Positions 38,701 to 48,187 are shown, counted from the first letter of the stretch. The stretch is 64,000 nt of DNA from Erythrobacter sp. (GCA_009993635.1 JAACTC010000006.1:124001-188000); one strand, 5' to 3'. Notes: generated from the letters alone by a model not told the origin. Numbers and translations are program-made.

Positions 38701-40362
38701 ATGAAGCTATCCCTGCTCGCCGCCGCCGCGCTCATCGCGCTCGCCCCTTTTGCGAGCCCGGCGCAGGCCGATGTGCTGATCGACAATGTCTACGGCGTGC
38801 GGCTGGACGAGAATGGCGACATCGACCGCTTCACCGGCCTGTGGGTGGACGACGACGGCACGATCATCGAAGTGCTCGACAAGCGGGACAAGCGGCCCGA
38901 ACGTCCGACCTACCTGTCGGACATGAAGGGCCAGATCGTCGTGCCCGGCATGATCGACGCGCACCTTCACGTGATGGGCATAGGTTTTGGCGCGCTCACG
39001 CTCGACCTGTCGCAGACTGGCTCGCTCGAAGAGGCTCTGGCGCTGATCGACGCATTCGCACGCGAGAACCCCGGTCGCCCGTGGATCCTCGGGCGCGGGT
39101 GGAATCAGGAAAAATGGGGCCTGGGCCGTTTCCCGACTGCCGAGGAATTGGACCGCGTCGTGGCGGACCGTCCGGTGGCGCTCGAACGCGTGGATGGCCA
39201 TGCGACATGGGTCAACAGCCTGGCGATCGAGACCGCAGGCGTGACCGCCGAAACGAAGGACCCGGCCGGTGGCAGGATAGAGCGACTGGCCGATGGCGCA
39301 CCGTCGGGCGTCTTTGTGGATGCGGCGGCGGACCTGGTGCAGAAGGTCGTGCCCGAACCGCGCGCGGTCGATCGTGATGTCGCCCTGCAAGAGGCGCAGA
39401 AGATCCTCCTGTCGCAGGGGATCACCGCGGCCGCGGATATGGGCACCACGCTGGCCGACTGGATGACCTATCGCCGCGCGGGCGATACCGGCCAGCTGCG
39501 TATCCGGATCATGTCCTACGCTGCTGGAATCGACGCGATGACGATGATCGGCGGCACCGGGCCGACCCCCTGGCTTTACGACGACCGGCTGCGACTCAAC
39601 GGCATCAAGCTGTATCTCGACGGCGCGCTGGGATCGCGCGGGGCCTGGCTGAAGGCTTCCTATGCGGACGATCCGGGTAACACCGGCCTGCCCATTCTCA
39701 CCGATACGCAGCTGCGCAATCTGATGAGCCGCGCGACTATGGAAGATTACCAGGTGGCGGTGCACGCTATCGGCGATGCCGCGAATGCCGAGGTCGTCTC
39801 CGCGATCGAGGAGCTGTCGGAAAGCTACAGGGGCGATCGCCGCTGGCGGATCGAGCACGCGCAAATCATCGACCCGGAGGATCTTCCGCGATTCGGCGAG
39901 TTCGGCATCATCGCTTCGGTTCAGCCGGTCCACCAGACATCCGACCGCCTGATGGCGGAAGCCCGGCTAGGGCCTGACCGGCTGACGGGTGCCTATGCCT
40001 GGGACAGCCTGCTGGAAAGCGGAGCGAGGCTGGCGCTGGGATCGGACGCGCCCGTCGAATCGGCAAACCCCTTCGTCGGGATGGCCGTCGCCATGACCCG
40101 GATCGACGGCGATGGCCTGCCGCCGGGCGGCTGGATGGCGCAAGAGCGGCTGACGCGCACCGAGGCGTGGCGCGGGTTCACCAGCGATGCCGCCTTTGCA
40201 GGTTTTGCGGATGGACGTTTCGGCAGGCTGGTTAAGGGAGAAAAGGCCGATTTCCTGGTCGTCGATCGCGATATATCGCGCGTCAGCCCCGAAGCCATCC
40301 GCGATACGCAGGTGATCGAGACATGGGTCGGCGGGAAACGGATGTACCGCCGGGGCGAATGA
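38701..40362 (+). CDS. Exported YtcJ-like amidohydrolase
   Basis: The 553-residue product has a signal peptide (hydrophobic core 4-20, AQAD cleavage site) and an amidohydrolase family 3 TIM-barrel. The metal motif AHLH (His88 and His90), the lysine-like GIKLYLDGALGSRG block, HAIGDAAN, EHAQIIDPEDLP and GSDAPVES are all typical of the YtcJ group. The substrate is unknown and the periplasmic location is unusual for a hydrolase of this kind, though common in sphingomonads. The start at 38701 gives the signal peptide; an in-frame ATG at 38680 is less favoured. Confidence 0.88.
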   Translation: MKLSLLAAAALIALAPFASPAQADVLIDNVYGVRLDENGDIDRFTGLWVDDDGTIIEVLDKRDKRPERPTYLSDMKGQIVVPGMIDAHLHVMGIGFGALTLDLSQTGSLEEALALIDAFARENPGRPWILGRGWNQEKWGLGRFPTAEELDRVVADRPVALERVDGHATWVNSLAIETAGVTAETKDPAGGRIERLADGAPSGVFVDAAADLVQKVVPEPRAVDRDVALQEAQKILLSQGITAAADMGTTLADWMTYRRAGDTGQLRIRIMSYAAGIDAMTMIGGTGPTPWLYDDRLRLNGIKLYLDGALGSRGAWLKASYADDPGNTGLPILTDTQLRNLMSRATMEDYQVAVHAIGDAANAEVVSAIEELSESYRGDRRWRIEHAQIIDPEDLPRFGEFGIIASVQPVHQTSDRLMAEARLGPDRLTGAYAWDSLLESGARLALGSDAPVESANPFVGMAVAMTRIDGDGLPPGGWMAQERLTRTEAWRGFTSDAAFAGFADGRFGRLVKGEKADFLVVDRDISRVSPEAIRDTQVIETWVGGKRMYRRGE

Positions 40363-40701
40363 CGCGCGTCCCCTTGCAACCGGAACGTATCGTTGTCGCA
40401 TGCGTTTTTTCGACACGGGTAAGCGCATGGTAACCAATTTTTCATGTGCGCTGCCTAATCGCCAGCCCGCGGCTTCGTGACAGGAGGCAAACTGTTACCT
40501 TTGTGACCGAAGCCGTCAGTATTTAATTCAGGGTAAGTATTCAGTATCCGCTTGAGGCAACCGCCGTTGCTCAAAGGCAACAAATTACCGGATCCGGGGA
40601 GTTTTTCGAAGATTACCCGTTGCAATCGCCGCCTCGAGTCGGCATTAGGACGCTGAAGCAGTTTGAGACCACCAGATTACACCCTTAAGGAGATTCTTGT
40701 T
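40363..40701. promoter_or_regulatory. Gene-free leader ahead of the small exported protein
   Basis: This 339-bp stretch has no convincing open frame. It is AT-richer than its surroundings near 40,500-40,560 and holds a repeated TCAGTAT (40516-40522 and 40541-40547). It must contain the promoter of the downstream small gene. A short GCAAC/GTTGC hairpin is present near 40,560. I could not place -35 and -10 boxes with confidence, and a small RNA here is possible. Confidence 0.45.
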
Positions 40702-40917
40702 ATGAAGATTCGTACCATGGCCGCAGCAGCTGCCGCTCTGACGCTCGCCGCAGCTCCCGCGGTTGCCGAAGTCAGCTTCGATCGCGCCTCGGCTCCCGTC
40801 GAAGGCGAAAGCGAAATCGCTGGTGGCGCCATCATCGGCGCGCTCGCGATCGCAGCCGTGATCGCGGCCGTTGTGATCGTCGCCGACGACAACGACGAAG
40901 ACGGCGTCAGCGCCTAA
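40702..40917 (+). CDS. Small exported single-helix membrane protein
   Basis: The 71-residue product has a signal peptide (MKIRTM, a poly-Ala core and an AVAEVSF cleavage region) and a mature part of about 50 residues. The mature part has a short acidic segment (GESE), one very hydrophobic Ala/Ile/Val helix and an acidic DDNDEDGVSA tail. An ideal AAGGAGA ribosome binding site lies 9 bp upstream of the ATG, and a strong terminator follows, both signs of high expression. No family is recognised. Similar small acidic-tailed proteins occur in sphingomonads but lack a known role. Confidence 0.8.
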   Translation: MKIRTMAAAAAALTLAAAPAVAEVSFDRASAPVEGESEIAGGAIIGALAIAAVIAAVVIVADDNDEDGVSA

Positions 40918-40942
40918 GTCCTTCGCGACTTTCAGTTAACGG

Positions 40943-40977
40943 AAAGGGCCCTCGTTTCGGGGGCCCTTTTCTTTTGT
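40943..40977 (+). terminator. Rho-independent terminator after the small exported protein gene
   Basis: AAAGGGCCC (40943-40951) and its complement GGGCCCTTT (40961-40969) form a perfect 9-bp stem, followed by TCTTTTGT. It starts 26 bp after the stop. It is one of the strongest terminators in the window. Confidence 0.92.
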
Positions 40978-41206
40978 CTGGTTGAGGTTCGCAGCCCCGG
41001 CAAGTAGAGGGTCGGACATCCGGCCAATCCCGATCGCCCGGCCGGAATGGCGGGGCGCCAGTGGCACCGGCAGATTTGGCAGGTATTTCCTGTAGGTCTT
41101 GGCAGGGAGCCTTTCACAAAACCAAAAGGACCCGCGGGCAGGATTGTCGATCCCTAAGGTCAGGCTGATGGCGTTGGCTGGACGCCACCGCGATCCGGCC
41201 CAGCGA

Positions 41207-42001
41207 TCAGGCAGTCTCGGACGCCCGATCCTCTTCATCCTTCTTCTTGTTTTCCCGCCTGTTCAGGATCAGCATCAGCAGCAGCGATCCCTCGAACAGA
41301 AGGTACAACGGCACCGCCAGGATCAGCTGCGATCCCGGATCGGGCGGGGTTGCAATTGCTGCAATCGCCAGCACTCCAACCACGACGTAGGACCGCGCCT
41401 TCGCCAGCATTCCGCGTGATACGATTCCGGCGCGCTCAAGCAGCAGCAGCAGGACCGGGAGCAGAAAGCTGACCCCGAAGGCGAGGATGAACTGCATCAC
41501 CAGGCTCAGATATTCGCCCGCGCTGGGCAATGCCTCGATCGGCAGCCCGCCCGCACTGCCCTGAAAACCCAAAAAGAACCGGAAAGCCGTGGGCATGACC
41601 ACGAAATAGGCGAGGCTCGCGCCCGCGATGAACAGGACCGGCGTGGCGATCAGAAACGGCAGGAATGCCTTCTTCTCTCGCGCATAAAGACCCGGTGCGA
41701 CGAAGGCCCATAACTGGTTCGCAACGAACGGAAAGCTGACGCAGAAGGCGGCGAACAGCGCGACCTTCATTTCGACGAAAAATACCTCGTACAGCTTCGT
41801 GTAGACCAGCCTGCCCTGCCCTTCGGGAAAGGCATCCGCCAACGGGCGCGCCAGCACCGCGAGAATCTGATCGGCGAAATAGAAACAGATGCCGAAGGCG
41901 ACCGCCAGAACGAGTACCGAGCGCAGCAGCCGCCCGCGCAATTCGATCAGGTGATCCATCAGGGGAGCCTGTGAATCGTCGATGTCGCGGATCACGCCCA
42001 T
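41207..42001 (-). CDS. tatC: Sec-independent translocase subunit TatC
   Basis: TatC is the six-helix receptor of the twin-arginine pathway. The 264-residue product begins with the family motif MDHLIELRGRLLRS (about residues 15-28) and has the second-loop FVAPGLYAREK block near residue 100. A charged Arg/Lys/Glu-rich tail closes it. The stop is at 41207, and it follows tatB by 3 bp in the same direction, which supports one tatABC operon. Confidence 0.96.
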   Translation of the reverse strand: MGVIRDIDDSQAPLMDHLIELRGRLLRSVLVLAVAFGICFYFADQILAVLARPLADAFPEGQGRLVYTKLYEVFFVEMKVALFAAFCVSFPFVANQLWAFVAPGLYAREKKAFLPFLIATPVLFIAGASLAYFVVMPTAFRFFLGFQGSAGGLPIEALPSAGEYLSLVMQFILAFGVSFLLPVLLLLLERAGIVSRGMLAKARSYVVVGVLAIAAIATPPDPGSQLILAVPLYLLFEGSLLLMLILNRRENKKKDEEDRASETA

Positions 42002-42004
42002 GCC

Positions 42005-42439
42005 TTAGCCCCTGCCCGACGGCGATGAACCGGCCTGTTCGTCGTCGCTCTTTTCAAGCGGAAGGCGCGGTTCGGAGGCGCGTGCTTCGGCAGATGCGGC
42101 AGCGGACGTTGCCTCCGGCGCGGGATCGTCTGCCGCGGGATCGGGAGCATCGTCGCCCGGGTTGGACTGCTCGTCGGCGGGCGCAGGCAGCGGTGTCATT
42201 TCGTCCGGATGCGCACGCATGATTTCGGCGTTACGCTCTTTCCACTTGCGCTCCATGTCCTCCATCTCCGCCTCGCGAATCATCGCATCCAGACCGGCGC
42301 GGAAATGGTTGGACATGCGGCGCACCTGCCCCATCCAGCGCCCCGCGGTGCGCAGCGCCATCGGCAGATCCTTGGGCCCGACGACCAGGATCGCAGCAAT
42401 CGCAATGACCAGAAGTTCGGCGGCGCCGATATCGAACAT
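42005..42439 (-). CDS. tatB: Sec-independent translocase subunit TatB
   Basis: TatB forms the substrate-binding complex with TatC. The 144-residue product starts MFDIGAAELLVIAIAAILVVGPKDLP, the TatB type with one helix and the conserved Glu8 and GPKDLP hinge. An amphipathic helix and a long, acidic, Pro/Ala/Asp-rich tail follow. It is 21 bp upstream of tatC and downstream of tatA, the standard order. Confidence 0.94.
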   Translation of the reverse strand: MFDIGAAELLVIAIAAILVVGPKDLPMALRTAGRWMGQVRRMSNHFRAGLDAMIREAEMEDMERKWKERNAEIMRAHPDEMTPLPAPADEQSNPGDDAPDPAADDPAPEATSAAASAEARASEPRLPLEKSDDEQAGSSPSGRG

Positions 42440-42460
42440 GGGTGTGGGCGCCTTCGCGCG

Positions 42461-42721
42461 TCAGGAGGTGCGGTCGGTGGGTTCGACCGGTTTGCTCTCG
42501 CTCACGGTTTCACCGGCAGGCTTGGCATCATGTGCCGGGCCTTCGATGCGCGGCGCGGGCTTTTCGGCATTCTTGCCGTCTTCCTCGCTCATGCCTTGCT
42601 TGAAGCTTTTGATCCCCTTGCCGAAATCGCCCATCATCTCCGATACGCGACCGCGCCCGAAAAATACGAGCACGACGACAGCGAGAATGAGAATCTGCCA
42701 GATACCGACTTGTCCGAACAT
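42461..42721 (-). CDS. tatA: Sec-independent translocase subunit TatA
   Basis: TatA polymerises into the translocation pore. The 86-residue product has the classic IWQILILAVVVLVFFGRGRV helix with the FGRGR hinge, then an amphipathic helix (MMGDFGKGIKSFKQGM). The C-terminal tail is acidic. The ATG at 42721 gives the family start. The longer open frame to 42985 overlaps scpB and is not used. Confidence 0.93.
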   Translation of the reverse strand: MFGQVGIWQILILAVVVLVFFGRGRVSEMMGDFGKGIKSFKQGMSEEDGKNAEKPAPRIEGPAHDAKPAGETVSESKPVEPTDRTS

Positions 42722-42803
42722 AAGTGCCTCTGCGTGACCTTGGCCCTTCCTATAGGGATTGCGCGGGCAGACTTCCAGCCGCCAAGCGCGAGAGCCGCGC
42801 GAA

Positions 42804-43421
42804 TTACCGCTGATCGGGCGTCGCGTCTGCCTCTGCATCCCCGTCATCGTGGGATTCCGCCATTTCCGCCTCGAAGGCCTCCTGCACGGGATCGAGCATG
42901 CCGGTGGCGCGCAGTTCATCGATACCGGGCAGGTCGCGCCGCGATGCAAGCCCGAAGTGGCGCAGGAATTCGGGCGTGGTCGCATAGATTACCGGGCGAC
43001 CCGGCACTTCGCGCCGCCCCGCGGGCTTTACCCAGCCTGCTTCCATCAGCACATCCAGCGTGCCGCCGGATGTCTGCACCCCGCGGATCGATTCGATTTC
43101 CGCCCGGCTGACCGGTTCGTGATAGGCGATGATCGCAAGCACTTCGGTCGCCGCCCGGCTGAGCGTGCGCAGCGATTCGCGTTCCTTGCGCAGCAGGTGG
43201 GCGCAATCGGGCGCGGTCTGGAAATGCCACCGCCTGCCCCGTTCGACCAGGTGGATGCCGCGCGGGGCGTAGAACTGCGTCAGCCGCGCCAGCGCCTCGC
43301 GCAGCTCCGCCTTGTCGGCATCGCCAAGGTGGCTGGCGAGCTGTTCGATGGTCAGCGCATCTTCCGCAGCAAACAGCGCGGCTTCCAGCGCGCGGTCGAG
43401 GCTTTCGGGCGCATCGCTCAT
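42804..43421 (-). CDS. scpB: Segregation and condensation protein ScpB
   Basis: ScpB dimerises through winged-helix domains and joins ScpA and SMC in chromosome condensation. The 205-residue product has the family block ATEVLAIIAYHEPVSRAEIESIRGV and the second winged helix near GRPVIYATTPEFLRHFGL. The C-terminus has a short acidic tail. Its ATG overlaps the scpA stop (ATGA). The larger open frame upstream is shadow of scpA. Confidence 0.94.
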   Translation of the reverse strand: MSDAPESLDRALEAALFAAEDALTIEQLASHLGDADKAELREALARLTQFYAPRGIHLVERGRRWHFQTAPDCAHLLRKERESLRTLSRAATEVLAIIAYHEPVSRAEIESIRGVQTSGGTLDVLMEAGWVKPAGRREVPGRPVIYATTPEFLRHFGLASRRDLPGIDELRATGMLDPVQEAFEAEMAESHDDGDAEADATPDQR

Positions 43422-44251
43422 GCCGATACCGCGCCCCGCACCCTTCGCAGCCTGAGGGGGCCGAAAATATCGTCCTGTGCCAGCTCGGCCCGGCCGGTGC
43501 GCGCCAGTTCCAGCGCGGCGACGAAACTGCTCGCCATCGCCGACTTGCGCAGCTTCGCATCGGCCCCGGCGGGCATGAAGTCGCGCAGCTCCATCCAGTC
43601 GAGCGTCAGGCCGAGCATGGAGGAAACGCGGTCGAGCGCGCTTTCCAAAGTCATCACCTGCCGATCGCGCACCGTATGCAAGGCCGGCTGATTGCGGGTT
43701 TTCACGCGGCCATAGGCGCGCACCAGATCGTACCATTCGACCTGCCATGTGATCTTGCGGTCGGTCCGCAGGCCTTCGGGGCTGCCACGCAGGAAGACGT
43801 CGCGCCCCACCCGGTCACGGCCCATCAGCCGCCCGGCCGCCTCGCGCATTGCACCCAGCCGCTGCAGCCGCAGGTGCAGGCGCAATGCGAGTTCTTCCGG
43901 GCTGGGATCTTCCTGCTCATCCCGCGGGAGCAGCAGGCTCGATTTGAGATAGGCCAGCCACGCCGCCATCACCAGGTAATCGGCGGCCACTTCCAGCTTG
44001 AGCTGTTCCGCGCCGTCCAGAAAGCTGAGGTACTGGTCGACGAGCGACAGGATCGAAATCTCGCGCAGATCGACCTTCTGCTTGCGCGCGAGTTCTAGCA
44101 GCAGATCGAGCGGACCTTCCCATCCATCGAGGGCCAGATACAGCGCGTCATCATCCTGCTCGCCCGTCGCGGCAATGCCTCGCCAGTCGTCGTCCTGCGC
44201 GTCGGTGCCCCCGAAATCGAGGGCGGTGCCCCCTTCTGGCGGAACGCTCAC
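43418..44251 (-). CDS. scpA: Segregation and condensation protein ScpA
   Basis: ScpA is the kleisin subunit that links SMC heads. The 277-residue product has the kleisin N-terminal block WEGPLDLLLELARKQKVDL and the conserved ISILSLVDQYL helix, with a C-terminal winged helix ending near FVAALELARTGRAEL. It starts at GTG (44251), which overlaps the nagZ stop as GTGA. The extra N-terminal 30 residues are acidic. Position after nagZ and before scpB is the usual alphaproteobacterial order. Confidence 0.94.
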   Translation of the reverse strand: MSVPPEGGTALDFGGTDAQDDDWRGIAATGEQDDDALYLALDGWEGPLDLLLELARKQKVDLREISILSLVDQYLSFLDGAEQLKLEVAADYLVMAAWLAYLKSSLLLPRDEQEDPSPEELALRLHLRLQRLGAMREAAGRLMGRDRVGRDVFLRGSPEGLRTDRKITWQVEWYDLVRAYGRVKTRNQPALHTVRDRQVMTLESALDRVSSMLGLTLDWMELRDFMPAGADAKLRKSAMASSFVAALELARTGRAELAQDDIFGPLRLRRVRGAVSA

Positions 44252-45270
44252 AATGACAGCCCGGCTGCCGTGAACAGCGAATCGCGCATAGCGAGCAGCG
44301 CATCGATAACTGCGGGCTCGGCGGGCACATCGGCGCTGCCCAGCGCGCGGTCGAGCCGCGTTGCGCTCTGATCGGAGATCGCGCCGCACGCCTCGACGAT
44401 CCCCACCATGTCGTCCATCTTCGCCCAGCAATTGAGCACTAGGTCGCAGCCTGCATCCAGCGCGCGCCGCGAACGTTCGGGGATAGAGCCGTCGAGCGCC
44501 TGCATATCGATATCGTCGGTCAGCAGCAGGCCATTGAAACCGATGCGCTGACGGACGATGTTCTCCACCACCCAGGCCGACTGGGTTGCGGGCCGCTCTG
44601 CGTCCCATGCGGTGAACACGATATGCGCGGTCATCCCGATCTGCGCACGCTGCGCGAGCGTTTCGAACGGGGCGATATCGATCGCAAGTTCGGCATCGGT
44701 CGCGTCGACCACGGGCAAATGCTTATGGCTATCGGCGGTTGCACGGCCGTGGCCGGGCATGTGCTTGAGGCAACCGGCGACGCCGCCAGCCGCCATCCCG
44801 TCGAGGATCGCGCGGCCCAGCGCGGCGACCTGCATCGGTTCGAGGCCCAGCGCGCGGTCGCCGATCACATCATCCGTTTCCGGCCGGGCGACATCGCATG
44901 GCGCGTGGAAATCGACCGTGATCCCGGCCAGCGCAAGTTCGGTCGCCATGGCTTCGCTGTTGAGGCGCATCGCCTCGATCCCCGAAGCCGGTGCGATCTC
45001 GTATAATTGGCCGAAACGCGCGGGCGCGGGCCATTTGCGCCAGCTGGGTGGGCAAAGGCGGGCAACGCGCCCCCCTTCCTGATCGATCGACACCAGCAGA
45101 CGGTCGCGCCCATGGATATCGCGCAGGGCATCGGTCAGACGGCGGAGCTGCTCCGGAGTGTCGCAATTGCGCTTGAACAGGATGTAGCCCGCAGGGTCTG
45201 CCTCGCGGAAGAACGCGCGTTCGTCGGCGGTCAGTTCAAGGCCGGAACAGCCGAAGATTGCTGGCGTCAT
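44248..45270 (-). CDS. nagZ: Beta-N-acetylhexosaminidase NagZ (GH3)
   Basis: NagZ removes GlcNAc from anhydromuropeptides during peptidoglycan recycling in the cytoplasm. The 340-residue product has the GH3 motif KHMPGHGRATADSH and the catalytic aspartate within LLTDDIDMQAL. The motif order and length match NagZ. The ATG at 45270 is preceded by GGCG-rich purines; an extension to 45315 is unlikely. It connects to the SPOR protein upstream and to scpA by overlap. Confidence 0.94.
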   Translation of the reverse strand: MTPAIFGCSGLELTADERAFFREADPAGYILFKRNCDTPEQLRRLTDALRDIHGRDRLLVSIDQEGGRVARLCPPSWRKWPAPARFGQLYEIAPASGIEAMRLNSEAMATELALAGITVDFHAPCDVARPETDDVIGDRALGLEPMQVAALGRAILDGMAAGGVAGCLKHMPGHGRATADSHKHLPVVDATDAELAIDIAPFETLAQRAQIGMTAHIVFTAWDAERPATQSAWVVENIVRQRIGFNGLLLTDDIDMQALDGSIPERSRRALDAGCDLVLNCWAKMDDMVGIVEACGAISDQSATRLDRALGSADVPAEPAVIDALLAMRDSLFTAAGLSL

Positions 45271-45369
45271 AATGCGTTCAAGGTGACGGCAAAGCGGGCC
45301 CGCCGCAAGGCGCAAACGACGCGCAGCGGTGGAAATCCGGGCGAGCCCGCGCCCGCCCGGAAAGCAATG

Positions 45370-46368
45370 CTACCGCTTGATCTGGCTCGCCACGCCATCA
45401 TCCTTCAGCGCCTTCGCCAGCCGCCGGGCGGCTGCCATGTCCCCCGGCAGAGCCTGCAGGCGATAGACCGTGCCGATATCCGCCTCTCCCTTCACGATGC
45501 GGTACTCCACACCGGAGAGCGCGTCGGTCTGGCGGCTGAGCTGGCGCCAGCCGGCTTCGGCGGTCGCCTTGTCGCGGTAGGCACCGACTTGCACTGCGAT
45601 CCGCCCATCCTGGTCCGCAGATTGCGTGGGTGCGGGCTCGGGCGTGGCGGCAGGCTTTTCGGGCTCAGGAGCGACCGGTTCGGGCGTCTCGGGCGCCTGG
45701 GCGAGGCGGCCTTCGCGGCTCTCGCCCTCACCCACGGCCGGGGCCATGTCGCCGGTGCCCTTGAAGGTCTTGCCGCCCGGGTCCTCCGGGCGTTCCTTGT
45801 ACGGCCCGTCAGGCGCAGCGATCGTGCTGCCGTCGGCAACGGGTTCGCCATCGCCATTTCGGTTGTAGAAATACCAGATGCCGCCCACCAGCAGGGCAAG
45901 CACCACCAGGCCCATCACCACGAAGCCGGTGATGCGCCATGCGTCGACGCTCTCGATATCGTCGTAGTCGGAGGATTCGAGCCACGGCAGCGCGTCGTCA
46001 TCGTTGAGCAGGCTCAGATCCTCGTCTTCCGCATGCTCTTCGTACTCGAGATTCTGCAGCGCGGCTCCATCGAACGATCCTGCGTTTTCTGCCTCATCGG
46101 CGTCGCCCGGGGTATCCGCCCCGGCATATTCGGCGTCGTCGTCTGCCTCGATGGTTCCGCCTTCGTCGCCATCGTCATCCAGCTGCATCGCAGGCTGTTC
46201 CTCCGACGCATGACCATCGTCCTGCGGGCGCGCGGCATCTTCTGTCGCTGCGTCCGCGCTGTTCTCGGGCGAATGTTCACTCGCCGAAACGTCGCCTTCG
46301 TCGGCGACATCAGCATCGTGACCTGCGCGCCCTTCGGCGTCGCGATCGTCCCCATCGATCATCGTCAC
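45370..46368 (-). CDS. SPOR-domain membrane protein
   Basis: The 332-residue product has a long, very acidic cytoplasmic N-terminal part (about 1-140, many Asp, Glu and Ala), one transmembrane helix (about 144-168), a Pro/Ala/Glu linker and a C-terminal SPOR domain (about 260-332, with VQVGAYRDKATAEAGWRQL). SPOR domains bind denuded peptidoglycan at septa. The start is a GTG at 46368 that overlaps the argS stop as GTGA, or an ATG at 46362. The gene lies between argS and nagZ, as in many alphaproteobacteria. Confidence 0.88.
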   Translation of the reverse strand: MTMIDGDDRDAEGRAGHDADVADEGDVSASEHSPENSADAATEDAARPQDDGHASEEQPAMQLDDDGDEGGTIEADDDAEYAGADTPGDADEAENAGSFDGAALQNLEYEEHAEDEDLSLLNDDDALPWLESSDYDDIESVDAWRITGFVVMGLVVLALLVGGIWYFYNRNGDGEPVADGSTIAAPDGPYKERPEDPGGKTFKGTGDMAPAVGEGESREGRLAQAPETPEPVAPEPEKPAATPEPAPTQSADQDGRIAVQVGAYRDKATAEAGWRQLSRQTDALSGVEYRIVKGEADIGTVYRLQALPGDMAAARRLAKALKDDGVASQIKR

Positions 46369-48110
46369 ATCTCCTCAACGGCCTCCACCCCGAGGAGACC
46401 CAGTCCATTACGGATAACCTGACCTATTTGCGCGACCAAATAAAGCCTTGCCCCGCTAAGGCTTCGGTCCTGTGTCAGGATGACCCTCTTTGCAGGATCA
46501 TTGTTGCCGGCATTCCAGAATGCGTGGAACGCGGCAGCCAAGTCGTAGAGATAGAAGGCGATCCGGTGCGGTTCGCGGGCCTGGGCCGCCGATTCCACCA
46601 GCCGGGGATATTGTGCGGCAAGCTTCACCAGCGCCAGATCGTCCGCGCTGAGCATGTCCAACGCGTCGCCCGACGGCGCGAGGCTTTCCTCCGCCGCCTT
46701 GCGCATGGTGGAGCGGATGCGCGCATGCGCGTACTGGACGTAGAAGACGGGGTTGTCCTTGGATGCCTCGACCACCTTGGCGAAGTCGAAATCCATCTGC
46801 GCTTCGGGTTTGCGCGTCAGCATGGTGAAGCGCACGACATCCTTGCCGACTTCATCGACGACATCGGCCAGCGTCACGAAATTGCCCGACCGCTTGGACA
46901 TTTTCACCGGCTCGCCATCGCGCATCAGCTGCACCATCTGCACCAGCTTGACGTCGAACGGCACCGGCGTGCCCTTCCCTTCGCCCAGAGCCGCGACCGC
47001 CGCCTTGATCCGCTTCACCGTGCCCGCATGGTCCGCGCCCCAGATATCGATCAGCGCGTCGGCATTTTCCGCCTTCTGCATGTGATAGGCGAGATCGGCA
47101 CCGAAATAGGTCCAGCTGCCATCCGACTTCCTGATCGGGCGATCCTGATCGTCACCGAATTTCGTGCTGCGGAACAGCGGCAGTTCGACCGGCTCCCAGT
47201 CGTCGGGCGTCTTGCCTTTGGGCTTTTCCAGCTCGCCATCATAGACGAGGCCCTGTTCGCGCAGCCATTTTTCCGCCTCGGCAGGTTTGCCCGCAGCCTG
47301 CAATTCGGCTTCCGAAGCGAACACATCGTGCGCGATGCCCAGCTTGGCGAGGTCGGCGCGGATCAGTTCCATCATCGCCGCCACCGCGCGGGTGCGGAAC
47401 AATGGCAGCCACTCGCTCTCCGGGGCGGAGACGTACTTGTCTCCGAATTCCTCGGCCAGCATCGCGCCAACCGGAACCAGATATTCGCCTGGGTAGAGGC
47501 CTTCGGGAATTTCCCCGCTGCTCTGGCCCAGCGCCTGACAATAGCGGATATGCGCCGACCGGGCGAGCACATCGACCTGCCCACCCGCGTCGTTGACGTA
47601 ATATTCGCGGGTCACCCCATGTCCGGTCGCCGCCAGCAGGCTGGACAGCGCATCGCCGACCACCGCGCCGCGGCAATGGCCCATGTGCATCGGCCCGGTC
47701 GGGTTGGCGGAGACGTATTCCACGTTCACCCGCGTGCCCGCACCCATGCGGGACCGGCCGTAGGATTCGCCCAGCGATGCGATTGCGCGCAGCTCCTCGA
47801 TCCACGCACCCTCGGCAATGCGCAGGTTGATGAAGCCCGGCCCGGCGATCTCCGCGCTGTCGATGTCGGGATCGCGATTCAGGTGTTCGACGATCTTTTC
47901 AGCCAGGGCACGCGGATTGGTTTTCGCCTGCTTGGCCAGCACCATGGCGGCGTTGGTGGCAATATCGCCGTGCGAGGGATCGCGCGGTGGCTCGACCGCC
48001 ACGTTGCTGCGCACCACGCCCGCTGGCAGCGTGCCCTCCATCTCAAGCGCGGAAAGGACGGCGTCGATCCGCTCTGCATAGGCGGCGTAAATGGTCTTTG
48101 TATCGGACAT
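46365..48110 (-). CDS. argS: Arginyl-tRNA synthetase
   Basis: ArgS charges tRNA-Arg. The 581-residue class I enzyme has the HIGH-equivalent HMGHCRGA in the SANPTGPMHMGH block, the KMSKS-equivalent KMSKRSGN near residue 355, and an anticodon-binding C-terminal domain ending ...LLGVEAVEEM. The ATG at 48110 gives the standard start; the frame to 48191 is not supported. It overlaps the downstream SPOR gene by 4 bp. Confidence 0.96.
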   Translation of the reverse strand: MSDTKTIYAAYAERIDAVLSALEMEGTLPAGVVRSNVAVEPPRDPSHGDIATNAAMVLAKQAKTNPRALAEKIVEHLNRDPDIDSAEIAGPGFINLRIAEGAWIEELRAIASLGESYGRSRMGAGTRVNVEYVSANPTGPMHMGHCRGAVVGDALSSLLAATGHGVTREYYVNDAGGQVDVLARSAHIRYCQALGQSSGEIPEGLYPGEYLVPVGAMLAEEFGDKYVSAPESEWLPLFRTRAVAAMMELIRADLAKLGIAHDVFASEAELQAAGKPAEAEKWLREQGLVYDGELEKPKGKTPDDWEPVELPLFRSTKFGDDQDRPIRKSDGSWTYFGADLAYHMQKAENADALIDIWGADHAGTVKRIKAAVAALGEGKGTPVPFDVKLVQMVQLMRDGEPVKMSKRSGNFVTLADVVDEVGKDVVRFTMLTRKPEAQMDFDFAKVVEASKDNPVFYVQYAHARIRSTMRKAAEESLAPSGDALDMLSADDLALVKLAAQYPRLVESAAQAREPHRIAFYLYDLAAAFHAFWNAGNNDPAKRVILTQDRSLSGARLYLVAQIGQVIRNGLGLLGVEAVEEM

Positions 48111-48187
48111 AGGCGTCCGCTTAGCCGGTTTGTCGCCCCGGGCAAGGGAGAGCTGTGCGCAGCGCGGGATGCCCGCGCTGCGACGCG

